Assembly (NCBI GenBank): GCA_014192625.1 | Contig: BJHM01000002.1 | Span: 62,001-126,000, forward strand | Origin: Planctomycetota bacterium | GTDB taxonomy: Bacteria > Planctomycetota > UBA1135 > UBA2386 | DNA length: 64,000 bases | Direction: 5' to 3' | Part shown: in pieces, positions 40,151 through 49,155 of the stretch | Layout: each line of letters begins with the position of its first letter | Position numbering within the stretch: position 1 is the stretch's first letter | Program-made: the position numbers and the translations under genes | Notes under the pieces: generated by a model | What the model was told of the DNA's origin: nothing | The model's input: the letters and a program-made list of their open reading frames with translations, nothing else | The model's database searches: none

Positions 40151-40624
40151 ATGGACAGCTACCACGTCACAAGTGAAGACGAGCGTTGGATCGCGCGCTG
40201 TCTATTGCTGGCAGCAGAAGCTGCTGCTGCGGATGAAGTGCCGGTTGGCGCGGTGGTGGTTATAAATGGGCAGCTGGTTGGCGAAGGACGCAACCGCATC
40301 GAGGCCCAACAGTCGCCGTTTGCGCACGCAGAAATGGAAGCACTGCAGCATGCCGTGCAGCAGCTTGGGCAAAAGCGACTTCCTCTAGCGACGCTCTACT
40401 GCACGTTGGAGCCGTGTTTTTTGTGTGCTGGGGCTTTGCTGCACGCGCGAGTACAGCGCGTGGTGTTTGGCGCACGGGACCCAAAATTTGGTGCCGTGCG
40501 TTCGCTGGCCACGCTGCTCGAAGATCCGCGGCTCAACCACCGCTGCACAGTAGTGGAAGGCCCAGGTGCCGATGCCAGTGCCGATCTGCTACGCACGTTT
40601 TTTCGCGGCAAGCGCGGCCGGTGA
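40151..40624 (+). CDS. tadA: tRNA-specific adenosine deaminase
   Basis: TadA converts the wobble adenosine of tRNA-Arg(ACG) to inosine. The 157-residue protein has the zinc site HAE (H59, E61 catalytic) and PCFLC (C89, C92), plus the N-terminal VPVGAVVV. It is divergent from the carbamoyltransferase gene, 33 bases away. A tRNA-Ser gene lies about 100 bases downstream, and the SRP RNA and dnaX follow, an order also found in Bacillus (tadA-scr-dnaX). Confidence 0.93.
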   Translation: MDSYHVTSEDERWIARCLLLAAEAAAADEVPVGAVVVINGQLVGEGRNRIEAQQSPFAHAEMEALQHAVQQLGQKRLPLATLYCTLEPCFLCAGALLHARVQRVVFGARDPKFGAVRSLATLLEDPRLNHRCTVVEGPGADASADLLRTFFRGKRGR

Positions 40625-40721
40625 CAAGGCTCTGGATACCCAGTTGCAATGCCGAGCATCAGTCGGCACGATCCTCGACCCGTTCGACCGAACGCCGTCC
40701 TTGGCGTGTCGAGATCCTCGC

Positions 40722-40812
<91 letters not shown>

Positions 40813-40868
40813 TTCACGCGTCGTAGCTGGTTGGCTAGCTCGGGCTAGCCCGCGCGCAGGCGAGGTGC

Positions 40869-40967
40869 GCGAACCTGCGAACCTCCGAGCTGTGCGAACC
40901 TGCGAACCTGCGAACCTGCGAACCTGCGAACCTGCGAACCTGCGAGCTGTGCGAACCTGCGAGCTGT
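40869..40967. repeat. Tandem array of 8-bp GCGAACCT units
   Basis: The 99-bp array has nine copies of GCGAACCT in runs of two, six and one, broken by three copies of a 9-bp variant (CCGAGCTGT once, GCGAGCTGT twice). The unit is not a multiple of three and no gene covers it. It lies 60 bases after tRNA-Ser(CGA). Copies are identical, which points to recent slippage or expansion. On the other strand the unit reads AGGTTCGC, close to a tRNA T-arm core. Confidence 0.9.
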
Positions 40968-41480
40968 GCGCAATCAACAATCGTGCGCACAGCTAGCGGT
41001 GGTTTTGCTAAGGCTCAGCACAACGCCGTTGCGTCACGGGTCATGGTCCTAAGGTCTTTTACGCAAACGCGAGCCGCAGCACGTTGTCGAACGAGGCCAC
41101 TGCCGCTTGCTGGCCTAGGCCTAGTGAGGCTACTGCTAGAGCGCAGGTCGCCGAATATTTTTGGCTCGGGCTTTGCGTGGCCGGGCGGTCCCGAGTGGCC
41201 AGCACTCGCGCTCTTCACTTCCAGCGCGGGGCAGCCCCATTGCCAACGCCTGGCCACTGCGTTACCGCGATCAGTGCGATCTGGGGCTTGCCTTCCGTCG
41301 GGGGGCAGAAAACGCGGCTCTTAGGCGTGCTCAGAGACCGTTGCGAGGCCGCTGGCTTTTGCGGCGGTGTTCATTACCGAAGTAGCGCCGAGAGAAGTCG
41401 CGCTGCCCGGCGCAGTCTTCTGGAGCAGGATCTGCCCGCGGAGGTCTTTTGCACAGCCCAGCAAAAGCGCTTGCCCAACC
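40968..41480. other. Gene-free stretch between repeat array and SRP RNA
   Basis: About 510 bases hold no gene that I can support on either strand. Short open frames exist but have no family signature or ribosome-binding site. I searched by eye for RNase P RNA, tmRNA and 6S RNA signatures and saw none. A CTAGGCCTAG palindrome lies near 41107. Confidence 0.5.
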
Positions 41481-41605
41481 CGCGAAGGTGGAGTTCATCA
41501 GGCACCCCGAGCACAAGTCGCCGCACGCTTATGGCTGCTCCCTTCCGGGTCTGACCAGGTTCACGCCGCTCCCTTGCTCGGGACCCGACAAACACCACCT
41601 TCGCG
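41481..41605 (-). ncRNA. ffs: Signal recognition particle RNA, small bacterial (4.5S) type
   Basis: Read on the minus strand, the core is GGTCAGACCCGGAAGGGA followed by GCAGCC. This is the universal SRP domain IV with its GGAA tetraloop and the asymmetric loop that binds Ffh. Long flanking stems close the molecule: CGCGAAGGTGG pairs with CCACCTTCGCG at the ends, with CCGAGCA/TGCTCGG inside. Ends are set from the terminal stem and are approximate (about 125 nt). There is no Alu domain. It lies between two tRNA-Ser genes and upstream of dnaX, but on the opposite strand to dnaX. Confidence 0.92.
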
Positions 41606-41629
41606 AGCCGGGCTCGCGACGCAACAAAT

Positions 41630-41720
41630 TGGCGGAGAGGGGGGGATTCGAACCCCCGGCAACCTTTTGGGCTGCACTCGCTTTCCAAGCGAGCTCCTTA
41701 AGCCGCTCGGTCACCTCTCC
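41630..41720 (-). tRNA. trnS: tRNA-Ser, anticodon GGA, with encoded CCA
   Basis: On the minus strand the acceptor stem GGAGAGG/CCTCTCC is perfect, with discriminator G and encoded CCA (41630-41632 on the plus strand is TGG). Anticodon stem CTCGC/GCGAG holds loop TTGGAAA (anticodon GGA, reading UCC/UCU). A long variable arm is present. It lies just upstream of the SRP RNA on the same strand, so the two may be co-transcribed. Confidence 0.96.
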
Positions 41721-41865
41721 GTACCACGCTTGCTCGCCGGTTAGGCGTCTGGGCGACAGAATCGGGGGCGCTTTCTACCGTAGTCGGCCGGTTCTGCGCA
41801 ACCTTTCACCATACCTGTGCAACGCGGGCTTCCCCAGAAGAGTGGCTTGCCCGATGCTGTTCGGG

Positions 41866-43584
41866 ATGGCGGATACGCACAACGAGCCCTACCAAGTGGT
41901 GGCGCGCCGTTTTCGGCCCAAGGCCTTTGCCGAGGTGGTTGGACAGGAAGCGATCCAGACATCGCTGAAAAGCGCGATTGACGAAGGTCGCATCCCGCAC
42001 GCGTTTTTGTTCGCTGGGTCGCGCGGTATCGGCAAGACGACGATGGCGCGAATCCTCGCGCGCTGTCTCAACTGCGAGCAAGGCCCGACCGCCGAGCCGT
42101 GTGGAGTGTGCTCGCAGTGTTTAGCCACGCTAGCCGGCAGCAACCCAGATGTGCTCGAGATCGATGCCGCCTCGAATCGACGCATCGATGACATGCGGCC
42201 ACTGATCGAACGCGTGGCGACGGTCTCGATGCGCTCGCGATACAAAGTCTACATCCTCGACGAAGTTCACATGCTGACGAAGGAGGCGTTCAACGCGCTC
42301 CTGAAGACGCTTGAAGAGCCGCCGGCCAAGGTGGTGTTCGTTTTGGCGACGACCGAGCTTCACAAGGTGCCGGATACGATTCGTTCGCGCTGTCAAGTGC
42401 ATCACTTCCGCCGCATCGATGAAGACGACATCGTGCGCCGCCTGCGCATGATCGCCGTCGCCGATGGGGTATCGCTGCCCGAAGATGTGTTGGCCGAGAT
42501 CGCGTTGACGAGTCGCGGCGGAATGCGCGATGCGGAGACTGCGCTCGAGCGGGTGTTGTCGATGGCGCGCGCCGCCGGCGGTGTGTTTGACCTCGCAGCG
42601 TTGCGCGAGTTGTCGCAACGACTCGGACATGATCGCGCGCTTGAGATCGCTGCGGCGCTGCTTGCCGGCGATGCGGCCGCAGGTTTGCGCTTTGCTAAGG
42701 ACCTGCAACAGAGTGGCGTTGATGAACGCGAAGCGCTCGGCGATCTGGTTGAAGTCCTGCGCAGTGCCCTGTTGTTTTCGATCGATGGCCCTGAGAGTAC
42801 CTTGGTGAGTTACTCAGGTGCGCTGCGTCTGCAGCTGCAGGCGCTCGCTGCGAAAGCGGAGCCGCAGCGGCTTTTGGCGATGATCCAGGCCTGCTTGCTT
42901 GGCCGCGAACGGCTGCGCCGTCTTGACGATCGTGCGGCGGTTCTTGATTTGACGATTGTCCGCATGGCACAGGCTGGTGCGCTGCCGACGCTTGGTCAGC
43001 TGGTCGCCGCCGTGCGCGATGGTGTTGGCGTCATGCCGACCGCGAGTGGGAGTGGTGGGAGTGCGAGCGCGATATCGTCTCGGCCGAGTGCTTTGGCAGT
43101 GACTTCCACCGCCACTACGAATATCGCCACCGCGAATACTGGCGGTGATGGCGGCGATGGCGGCTTGCGTTCGCGATTGCTGGCCTCGGTGCGCGATCAA
43201 CTGAACCTCCACACGACGCTTGAGGGCTGTCGCTACGAAGGGCCGGACGCGAATGGCCGCGTCGTGGTTGTCGTTTTGACCGAGAAAAAGATTTATCGCG
43301 ATCGCTTGCATGCCCCTGGCCTGCAGCAGCAGATTCAAGGCCTGATTCAGGTGGCTGCCGGCCGGCCGGTGAATGTCGAATGGCAGTTCCAGGCGCCCGG
43401 TGGGGATGTGCTACCACCATCGCTGGCGGCGATACCGCCTAGTGCCGCTGCTGAGCGTGTGATGAAGGCTTTTGGCGGGCGAGTGATTGCCATAAACCCG
43501 CCCGACACGAAGCGCTCCGCTGCGCCGCAACCAGAACCACCGCATGATCCGTCAACAGAACCGACCGACGTCGGCGACAGTTAG
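41866..43584 (+). CDS. dnaX: DNA polymerase III subunit gamma/tau
   Basis: DnaX is the ATPase of the clamp loader. The 572-residue protein has the start YQVVARRFRPKAFAEVVGQ, Walker A GSRGIGKT (51-58), the zinc module (CLNC to CGVCSQC), Walker B YILDEVHML, and the sensor FVLATTELHKVP. The C-terminal third is Ser/Thr/Gly-rich, then a domain that probably binds the polymerase. ATG 41866 (MADTHNEPYQ) is chosen; ATG 41854 would add four residues. The only A-run is AAAAAG near 43285, which is not the E. coli A-AAA-AAG slip site. ybaB and recR follow. Confidence 0.95.
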   Translation: MADTHNEPYQVVARRFRPKAFAEVVGQEAIQTSLKSAIDEGRIPHAFLFAGSRGIGKTTMARILARCLNCEQGPTAEPCGVCSQCLATLAGSNPDVLEIDAASNRRIDDMRPLIERVATVSMRSRYKVYILDEVHMLTKEAFNALLKTLEEPPAKVVFVLATTELHKVPDTIRSRCQVHHFRRIDEDDIVRRLRMIAVADGVSLPEDVLAEIALTSRGGMRDAETALERVLSMARAAGGVFDLAALRELSQRLGHDRALEIAAALLAGDAAAGLRFAKDLQQSGVDEREALGDLVEVLRSALLFSIDGPESTLVSYSGALRLQLQALAAKAEPQRLLAMIQACLLGRERLRRLDDRAAVLDLTIVRMAQAGALPTLGQLVAAVRDGVGVMPTASGSGGSASAISSRPSALAVTSTATTNIATANTGGDGGDGGLRSRLLASVRDQLNLHTTLEGCRYEGPDANGRVVVVVLTEKKIYRDRLHAPGLQQQIQGLIQVAAGRPVNVEWQFQAPGGDVLPPSLAAIPPSAAAERVMKAFGGRVIAINPPDTKRSAAPQPEPPHDPSTEPTDVGDS

Positions 43585-43628
43585 CAGGTTTGACGGCATG
43601 ATTCCTTTTTCCTTCAGGAGATAATCAG

Positions 43629-43955
43629 ATGGCCCCCGGTTTTGGTGACATGCAGAGCCTGCTCAAGCAGGCGCAAGACATGCAGCGGCGCATGCAAGAA
43701 ACAAAGCGCTCCCTCGCCGAGCGCATTCTGGAAGGCAGTTCCGGCGGCGGCGCGGTCAAGGTCTACGTGAATGGCAACCTTGAGGTGCAGGCCGTGAAAA
43801 TCCTGCCCGCCGCAGTGGACCCGAGCGATGTCGACGGCCTTGAAGATCTCGTTACTACAGCTGTGCGCCAGGCGATGACCGCCGCGCGCGAGCTGCAAGA
43901 TCGAGAGATGCAGAAGGTCACCGGGGGCATGAGCCTGCCGGGAATGGGATTCTGA
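43629..43955 (+). CDS. ybaB: YbaB/EbfC nucleoid-associated protein
   Basis: This 108-residue DNA-binding protein forms a dimer that affects nucleoid structure and gene expression. Signatures are MQSLLKQAQDMQRRMQE and the VKVYVNGNLEVQAVKI strand pair, ending with a Met/Gly-rich tail GGMSLPGMGF. AGGAGAT precedes the ATG. Its place between dnaX and recR is conserved across many bacteria. Confidence 0.94.
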   Translation: MAPGFGDMQSLLKQAQDMQRRMQETKRSLAERILEGSSGGGAVKVYVNGNLEVQAVKILPAAVDPSDVDGLEDLVTTAVRQAMTAARELQDREMQKVTGGMSLPGMGF

Positions 43956-43994
43956 TCTGTATCATTCCGGCGTCTGACTGAGGAGCCTTCCGCA

Positions 43995-44603
43995 GTGGTG
44001 CAACGGCATCGCAGCATCGAACAACTGATGGCGAGTCTGGGCCGATTGCCGGGTATCGGCCAGAAGACCGCCGAGCGGTTGGCGTATCACCTGTTGCGTG
44101 TGCCGCAGGACGAGGCACTGCAATTGGCCAAGGCGATCGAGGCGGCGCGTGCCTCGGTCTGCGCGTGCTCCCAGTGCTTTTCGCTCGACGCAATGGACCC
44201 TTGTGCGGTGTGTGCAGATCCCACGCGGGACCCGTTGATGATTCTGGTGATCGAAGATCCGCGCGAGGTCGCACGCTTTGAAGACACCGGGTATCGCGGT
44301 CTCTATCACGTGCTCGGCGGTCGCATCAGTGAGCTTGAAGGCACCGCTCCGGATGACCTGACGACGCAGGCGCTGTTGCTTCGCATTCGCAAGCAGTCCG
44401 TGCGCGAGGTTTGTCTAGCCACCAATCCAGATCTTGAAGGTGAAGGCACGGCGCAGTGGCTTGCGGAGCAGATCTTGCCGATCGGCGTCACCGTCACGCG
44501 GCTTGCGCGTGGGTTGCCGGCCGGTTCCAGCATCACGCAGGTGAGCAAGTCGATTTTATGCGATGCGATTGAGGGGCGGCGCCCGCTCACTCCCGGTCGT
44601 TGA
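43995..44603 (+). CDS. recR: Recombination protein RecR
   Basis: RecR works with RecO/RecF to load RecA on gapped DNA. The 202-residue protein has the helix-hairpin-helix LGRLPGIGQKTAERLAYHLL, a zinc finger (C58, C61, C70, C73), and a Toprim domain with VIEDPREVARFE and LATNPDLEGEGTA. The start is GTG 43995, preceded by GAGGAG. Its TGA overlaps the hrpB ATG by one base. Confidence 0.96.
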   Translation: MVQRHRSIEQLMASLGRLPGIGQKTAERLAYHLLRVPQDEALQLAKAIEAARASVCACSQCFSLDAMDPCAVCADPTRDPLMILVIEDPREVARFEDTGYRGLYHVLGGRISELEGTAPDDLTTQALLLRIRKQSVREVCLATNPDLEGEGTAQWLAEQILPIGVTVTRLARGLPAGSSITQVSKSILCDAIEGRRPLTPGR

Positions 44604-47095
44604 TGCTGCAGTCACTGCCGATCGACTCTGTGATGCCCGAGATCGTCGCCGCGGTACGCGATACCCCGGTGGTGTTGCTCGGCGCACCGCCTGGTTCGGG
44701 CAAGACCACGCGCGTGCCACCAGCCTTATTGGCATTGTTTCCGCGCGGCGAGATCGTTGTGCTCGAGCCGCGGCGGCTTGCGGCGCGCGCGGCGGCAACT
44801 CGCGTCGCAGAGGAGCTGGGGCAGCAGATCGGCGGCACGGTTGGGTTCCAAGTTCGCGGCGATCGGCAGGTCAGCAAGGAAACGCGCATCCGCTTCGTCA
44901 CCGAGGGCGTGCTCGTGCGAAGGCTCGTGCAGGATCCGTTTCTTGATGGCGTCGCAGTGGTGGTGCTGGATGAGTTTCACGAACGGCATCTCGAAGGCGA
45001 TCTTGCGCTGGCGATGCTGCGCGAAGTGCAGCAGACAGTGCGCGAGGATCTGCGACTGTGCGTGATGTCGGCGACGCTCGACCATGGGCCGCTGCGCGCA
45101 TTCATGCCGGGCGCGCGCGAGGTGCATGCCGATGGGCGCTTGTATCCGGTACGGATCGTGCATGAGGAGCGGCGCGAAGATGGCCCGATCGATTTTCGGG
45201 TGCGCACAGCGATTGAGCGTGCGCTGCAGGAAACGCCTGGCGATGTGCTGGTTTTTTTGCCCGGCTTTGGCGAGATCGAACGTTGCGCTTTGGCGCTCGA
45301 CAATCTCGCTCGTCGGCATGGGATTGTGGTGATGCCGTTGCATGGGCGGCTCGAACCGCGCGATCAGGACGCGGTGTTGCGACCGCTCGATCGGCGCAAG
45401 GTGGTGCTGTCCACCAACGTGGCGGAGAGTTCGCTCACGATCCCTTCAATCACCGCGGTGATCGATACAGGTTTGTGCCGGGAGTTGCGTCACGACCTTG
45501 GCCGCTCGGTCGATGTGCTGGAACTCACGCGCATCAGCATGGCATCGGCGACGCAGCGGACAGGTCGCGCGGGCCGCACGGGACCTGGTACCTGCTATCG
45601 TTTGTGGACCGCCGGCGAGGAACGTGGTTTTCCAAGCCGTAGTACGCCGGATCTGTTTCGCGTCGATCTCGCGGGGCCTGCTTTGTTGGTTCGTTCGTTC
45701 GCGGCGAGGCCTCCCGATCAGTTTGGCTGGTTTGAGGCACCACCCGCAGCGGCGTTGGCGGCAGCGGATCGCCTGCTGGTTGAGCTCGGTGCGGTCGATG
45801 CAAAAGCTGGACAAGTAACGGCGATGGGTCGCGAGTTACTGTCGTTGCCGATGCACCCGCGGCTTGCTCGCGTAGTGCTCGCCGGACGAGAGCTCGGCTG
45901 TGCACGCGCTGCGGCGACGGCAGCGACGTTGCTCGCGGACGTCGATGATCTCGGCCGTCATGGCGGCCTCGACCTGATCTACGCGACGGCAACGTTCTTG
46001 CTGGCCGAGGAACGCGGATTGCCTGCCAACCTGTGTCGTGATGCTGGTGTTGCGCCGGGATCTGCTCGACAAATCGTGCGCGCACGCGACCGCTTGCTAG
46101 ATCGATCCTCATTGCCAGATCGTTGTGAGGATGCGTTGCCGCTGTGTCTGCTCGAAGGCTTTCCGGATCGCGTGGTTGTTAGAACCGGCAAGGGTGTGCG
46201 CGAGGGCGCGATGGTGGGTGGGCGCGGCATCGCGTTGCCGCCGGCGGTTGATGGTCACGATTTGTTGCTCGCGCTGCGATTGCACGAGACTGGGCGTCAG
46301 CAACGATCGCAGGCGACGGTGATCGCAGCGCTGCAGGAAAGTGATCTCGTTGTGGTGGCAGGCGGGGAGTTGCAAATGGTGGTGCATGGGGAGCTAGATG
46401 CTTCCGCTGGTCGCGTGGTCGCGGTGCGGCAGCAGTGCTATCGCGATTTGCCGCTGCGTAGTGCGCGTGGCGGCGAACTGCCCGACGGTGCGGCGCGCGA
46501 GTTGCTCCAACCGTTGTTGCAGCAGGATCCGTGGCGATGGCTAGGCGAGCAGAAAGATCTGCGACTGCTGTTCGATCGCTCGGCGTGGTTGCGTCAGCGA
46601 ATGCCTGACGCGGATCTGCCGTTGGTTGATGCTGCGTCGATTGCTGCTTCGGCGGCCATGTTGCTTGGGGACGCTTCGGACCTGCGATCGTTGCGCGATG
46701 CAGACGTGTTGGGCGCGTTGCTTGGCACCTTCACTCATGTCCAGCGGCAGTTGCTTGAACGACACGCACCGGATCGGATTCGCCTGCCGTCTGGTCGCAC
46801 GACGCCGATCGACTATGGCGCTGAGGCTGGACCGACGGTGCGAGCGAGGATGCAGGAGTTGTTTGGCTTGCCGTCTGTCGCGGCACTCGCTGGTGGCCGC
46901 GTGCCGGTGGTGCTCGAGTTGCTGGCACCAAATCATCGACCGGTGCAGGTCACTACCGACCTGCCAAGCTTTTGGGCGACGGTTTATCCGCAGGTTCGTC
47001 GCGAACTGGCGCGGCGCTATCCGCGTCACGGTTGGCCAGAGGATCCGTTGGCTGCAGCGCCAGAGGCAAGGCCACAACGGCGGCGCCGCGACTAG
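44603..47095 (+). CDS. hrpB: ATP-dependent helicase HrpB
   Basis: HrpB is a DEAH-box-type helicase found across bacteria; its cellular role is not well settled. The 830-residue protein has the P-loop GAPPGSGKTT (27-36), the family-specific Walker B VVLDEFHERHLEGD, motif III MSATLD, and motif VI QRTGRAGRTGPG. The C-terminal HrpB-specific domain is complete. It starts at the ATG overlapping the recR stop, so it is likely co-translated, though this neighbour is not a standard partner. Confidence 0.94.
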   Translation: MLQSLPIDSVMPEIVAAVRDTPVVLLGAPPGSGKTTRVPPALLALFPRGEIVVLEPRRLAARAAATRVAEELGQQIGGTVGFQVRGDRQVSKETRIRFVTEGVLVRRLVQDPFLDGVAVVVLDEFHERHLEGDLALAMLREVQQTVREDLRLCVMSATLDHGPLRAFMPGAREVHADGRLYPVRIVHEERREDGPIDFRVRTAIERALQETPGDVLVFLPGFGEIERCALALDNLARRHGIVVMPLHGRLEPRDQDAVLRPLDRRKVVLSTNVAESSLTIPSITAVIDTGLCRELRHDLGRSVDVLELTRISMASATQRTGRAGRTGPGTCYRLWTAGEERGFPSRSTPDLFRVDLAGPALLVRSFAARPPDQFGWFEAPPAAALAAADRLLVELGAVDAKAGQVTAMGRELLSLPMHPRLARVVLAGRELGCARAAATAATLLADVDDLGRHGGLDLIYATATFLLAEERGLPANLCRDAGVAPGSARQIVRARDRLLDRSSLPDRCEDALPLCLLEGFPDRVVVRTGKGVREGAMVGGRGIALPPAVDGHDLLLALRLHETGRQQRSQATVIAALQESDLVVVAGGELQMVVHGELDASAGRVVAVRQQCYRDLPLRSARGGELPDGAARELLQPLLQQDPWRWLGEQKDLRLLFDRSAWLRQRMPDADLPLVDAASIAASAAMLLGDASDLRSLRDADVLGALLGTFTHVQRQLLERHAPDRIRLPSGRTTPIDYGAEAGPTVRARMQELFGLPSVAALAGGRVPVVLELLAPNHRPVQVTTDLPSFWATVYPQVRRELARRYPRHGWPEDPLAAAPEARPQRRRRD

Positions 47096-47200
47096 ACGTA
47101 TGCAGGTTGCGCGATTGGCTGCGCTGAGAATTACAGCCTCACAGTGAGCCTGTGCGCTCAAGGCCTGAGGAATGCTGGACGAAATCAACAATCGGTCCAC

Positions 47201-48535
47201 ATGCGTTTGGAAACACGAGTCAGCCAGCGACAAGAGCAGCGCCTGCTTCCGCAGATGTTGCAATCGATCCAGGTTTTGCAGTCGGCCACGGCAGAGTTGC
47301 TGGCGTTGGTCGCGCAAGAGGTCGCTACCAACGAGGTGCTAGAGCTTGCACCCGGGAGCGAATACTTGCCGCCGGTTGCGCCCGCCAACACGGCCAGTGA
47401 GGGTGACGATGGCGAGGACCCAAAACGCGCATTTCTGGAGAGCCAGGCTGCGCCAATGCATTCGTTGATCGAGCATGTGCGTGAGCAGCTGCTTTTTCTT
47501 GACCTGTCAGATGATGTGCATGACGCGGTGATCTCGCTGGCAGTGGTGCTTGACCCGCGTGGTCTGTTGCCCGTGCCAGTTGCAGAGTTGTCTGATTTCG
47601 CGGGGCTTCCGGCACCGCTTGCAGCGCAAGCGCTCTCGGTGCTACGGAGTCTTGAACCGCGTGGGCTTGCTGCGAGTTCTGGTGTCGAGGCCATGCTCGC
47701 GCAGGCGTGCGGCGACCCAGATTTTGCTCAGATCAAGTGCCTTCTGACGAGGCACCTGGATGAATTGGCGCGCAACAAGTTGCCGGATGTCGCACGTGCT
47801 CTGCTACTTGGCATCGACGAACTGATGGTGTTAATCGACCGCATTGCTGACTTGGATCCAAGTCCCGGCAGCAGTTTCTCGGCGGTTGTCGAGCCTCCGA
47901 TCGTGCCCGATGTGCGCGCCTGGCTCAATGAAGGCCGGCTCCATGTGGTGCTCACCAAAGGTCACATGCCGCAGTTGTCGATTGATGCCGGCTATTCGGC
48001 GATGGCTGCTGACAAGAGCCTCGACCGGAGCGTACGTGATTACCTGCGCAACAAGGTTCGCACTGCGCGCGATCTGATCGCAGCGATTGAGCTGCGTCAG
48101 TCGACGCTGCTTGCCGTCTCGCGTGCGGTGCTTGAACACCAGATTGAGTTTCTCAGCAAAGGCCGCCGCTTCCTGCGGCCGCTGCGCATGGCTTTGATCG
48201 CCGATCAAGTCGGCATGCACACATCGACCGTCAGCCGCGCGATTGCCGGAAAATATGTGGCGACGGAGTTGGGAGTCATGCGGCTGCGCGATTTCTTCGA
48301 TGGCGCACGTGATGGCGCGGCGACAGATAGTGGCAAGGGCCGCGGTGCTGTGGCGCAACGAATTCAAGACCTGATCGATGCCGAGGATCAGGTCGTGCCG
48401 CTTTCGGATGACGACTTGTGTGGAGCACTCGCCCGCGAGGGCGTCGTAGTCGCACGTCGGACGGTTGCCAAATTCCGTTCGGAGCTAGGTATCGCATCGA
48501 GCTACCAGCGGCGGAGTCACGGAGGAAAGTCGTGA
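47201..48535 (+). CDS. rpoN: RNA polymerase sigma-54 factor
   Basis: Sigma-54 directs polymerase to -24/-12 promoters and needs an AAA+ activator to open DNA. The 444-residue protein has region I (QRLLPQMLQSIQVLQ), an acidic linker, the core-binding region, a helix-turn-helix (MHTSTVSRAIAGKYV), and the RpoN box ARRTVAKFR (418-426). ATG 47201 gives the usual N terminus; the frame is open about 19 codons upstream. The nearby hpf, ptsN and HPr genes match the classic rpoN neighbourhood. No activator is encoded in this window. Confidence 0.96.
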   Translation: MRLETRVSQRQEQRLLPQMLQSIQVLQSATAELLALVAQEVATNEVLELAPGSEYLPPVAPANTASEGDDGEDPKRAFLESQAAPMHSLIEHVREQLLFLDLSDDVHDAVISLAVVLDPRGLLPVPVAELSDFAGLPAPLAAQALSVLRSLEPRGLAASSGVEAMLAQACGDPDFAQIKCLLTRHLDELARNKLPDVARALLLGIDELMVLIDRIADLDPSPGSSFSAVVEPPIVPDVRAWLNEGRLHVVLTKGHMPQLSIDAGYSAMAADKSLDRSVRDYLRNKVRTARDLIAAIELRQSTLLAVSRAVLEHQIEFLSKGRRFLRPLRMALIADQVGMHTSTVSRAIAGKYVATELGVMRLRDFFDGARDGAATDSGKGRGAVAQRIQDLIDAEDQVVPLSDDDLCGALAREGVVVARRTVAKFRSELGIASSYQRRSHGGKS

Positions 48536-49086
48536 AAACCATTCCCGTATTGCCAAATTCCGTTCGACGATTGCCCGTGCCAAAAGGTGGTGGGAGGCCG
48601 ATCAGCGCACCATCCACAACAGTCGAGGTTGCAGCCAGTGCTGATGAAGACCCATGGGCTTCGATCGGCGAACAGTCCCTTCCCGGGCAGGATGCGCAGG
48701 CTATTTCCAAGTCCTCGGACGTAATGCGGCTGCTGACCGCGATGCCGCTGGCAGGCAAAGGGCTCAGCAAGCAAAGCAAGGCGCAGCGTCCTGCGCCGGT
48801 TGCTTCGCGGCCGGGCGAGTTTTCGTTGTTGGAGGATGGTGTCGCGCGGCCGAAGGTGGCGAAGTGCCGTATGGAAGCCGAACTGCCATTTCTGTCGGCA
48901 GGTCGCGAACTGGCGTTTATGCGCGTTCAAAGGATCCCGCGCACCCTGCTCGCGGTCGTAATTTTTGGTGTGGCGATGGCCCTCGGTTCGTACCTGCGTT
49001 CGGCCTATCACAATCCTATTCAAGGCGGCATCGTGGTGGCCTTTGGCGCAGTGCTAGCGCTGATGCTCTGGCTCTCCGGTCGCTAA
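48532..49086 (+). CDS. Small membrane protein of unknown function
   Basis: I do not recognise this 184-residue protein. It starts at GTG 48532, overlapping the rpoN stop by four bases, with GGAGG six bases upstream. Residues 1-125 are polar and low in structure, rich in Pro, Ser and Ala. Two predicted membrane segments follow (about 135-155 and 160-182). The overlap suggests coupling with rpoN. It might be a membrane anchor or adaptor, but no motif supports a specific job. Confidence 0.65.
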   Translation: MKTIPVLPNSVRRLPVPKGGGRPISAPSTTVEVAASADEDPWASIGEQSLPGQDAQAISKSSDVMRLLTAMPLAGKGLSKQSKAQRPAPVASRPGEFSLLEDGVARPKVAKCRMEAELPFLSAGRELAFMRVQRIPRTLLAVVIFGVAMALGSYLRSAYHNPIQGGIVVAFGAVLALMLWLSGR

Positions 49087-49155
49087 CCCCACTTCCGTCG
49101 GATCGCAACTCGCGGCAGCGCCGCGCGTGCACCTTTGCTATTCTCGGCATCCAGC

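Noticed and set aside
40869-40967. Repeat array considered as a CRISPR
   Set aside because: Units are 8-9 bp and directly adjacent without spacers, and no cas gene is present.
40968-41480. Short open frames in the gap before the SRP RNA
   Set aside because: Frames on both strands overlap each other, lack ribosome-binding sites and family motifs, and some run into the SRP RNA or tRNA-Ser.
43270-43300. Possible dnaX programmed frameshift site
   Set aside because: The run is only GAG AAA AAG in frame, not A-AAA-AAG, and no stop in the -1 frame with a stimulatory hairpin is evident.
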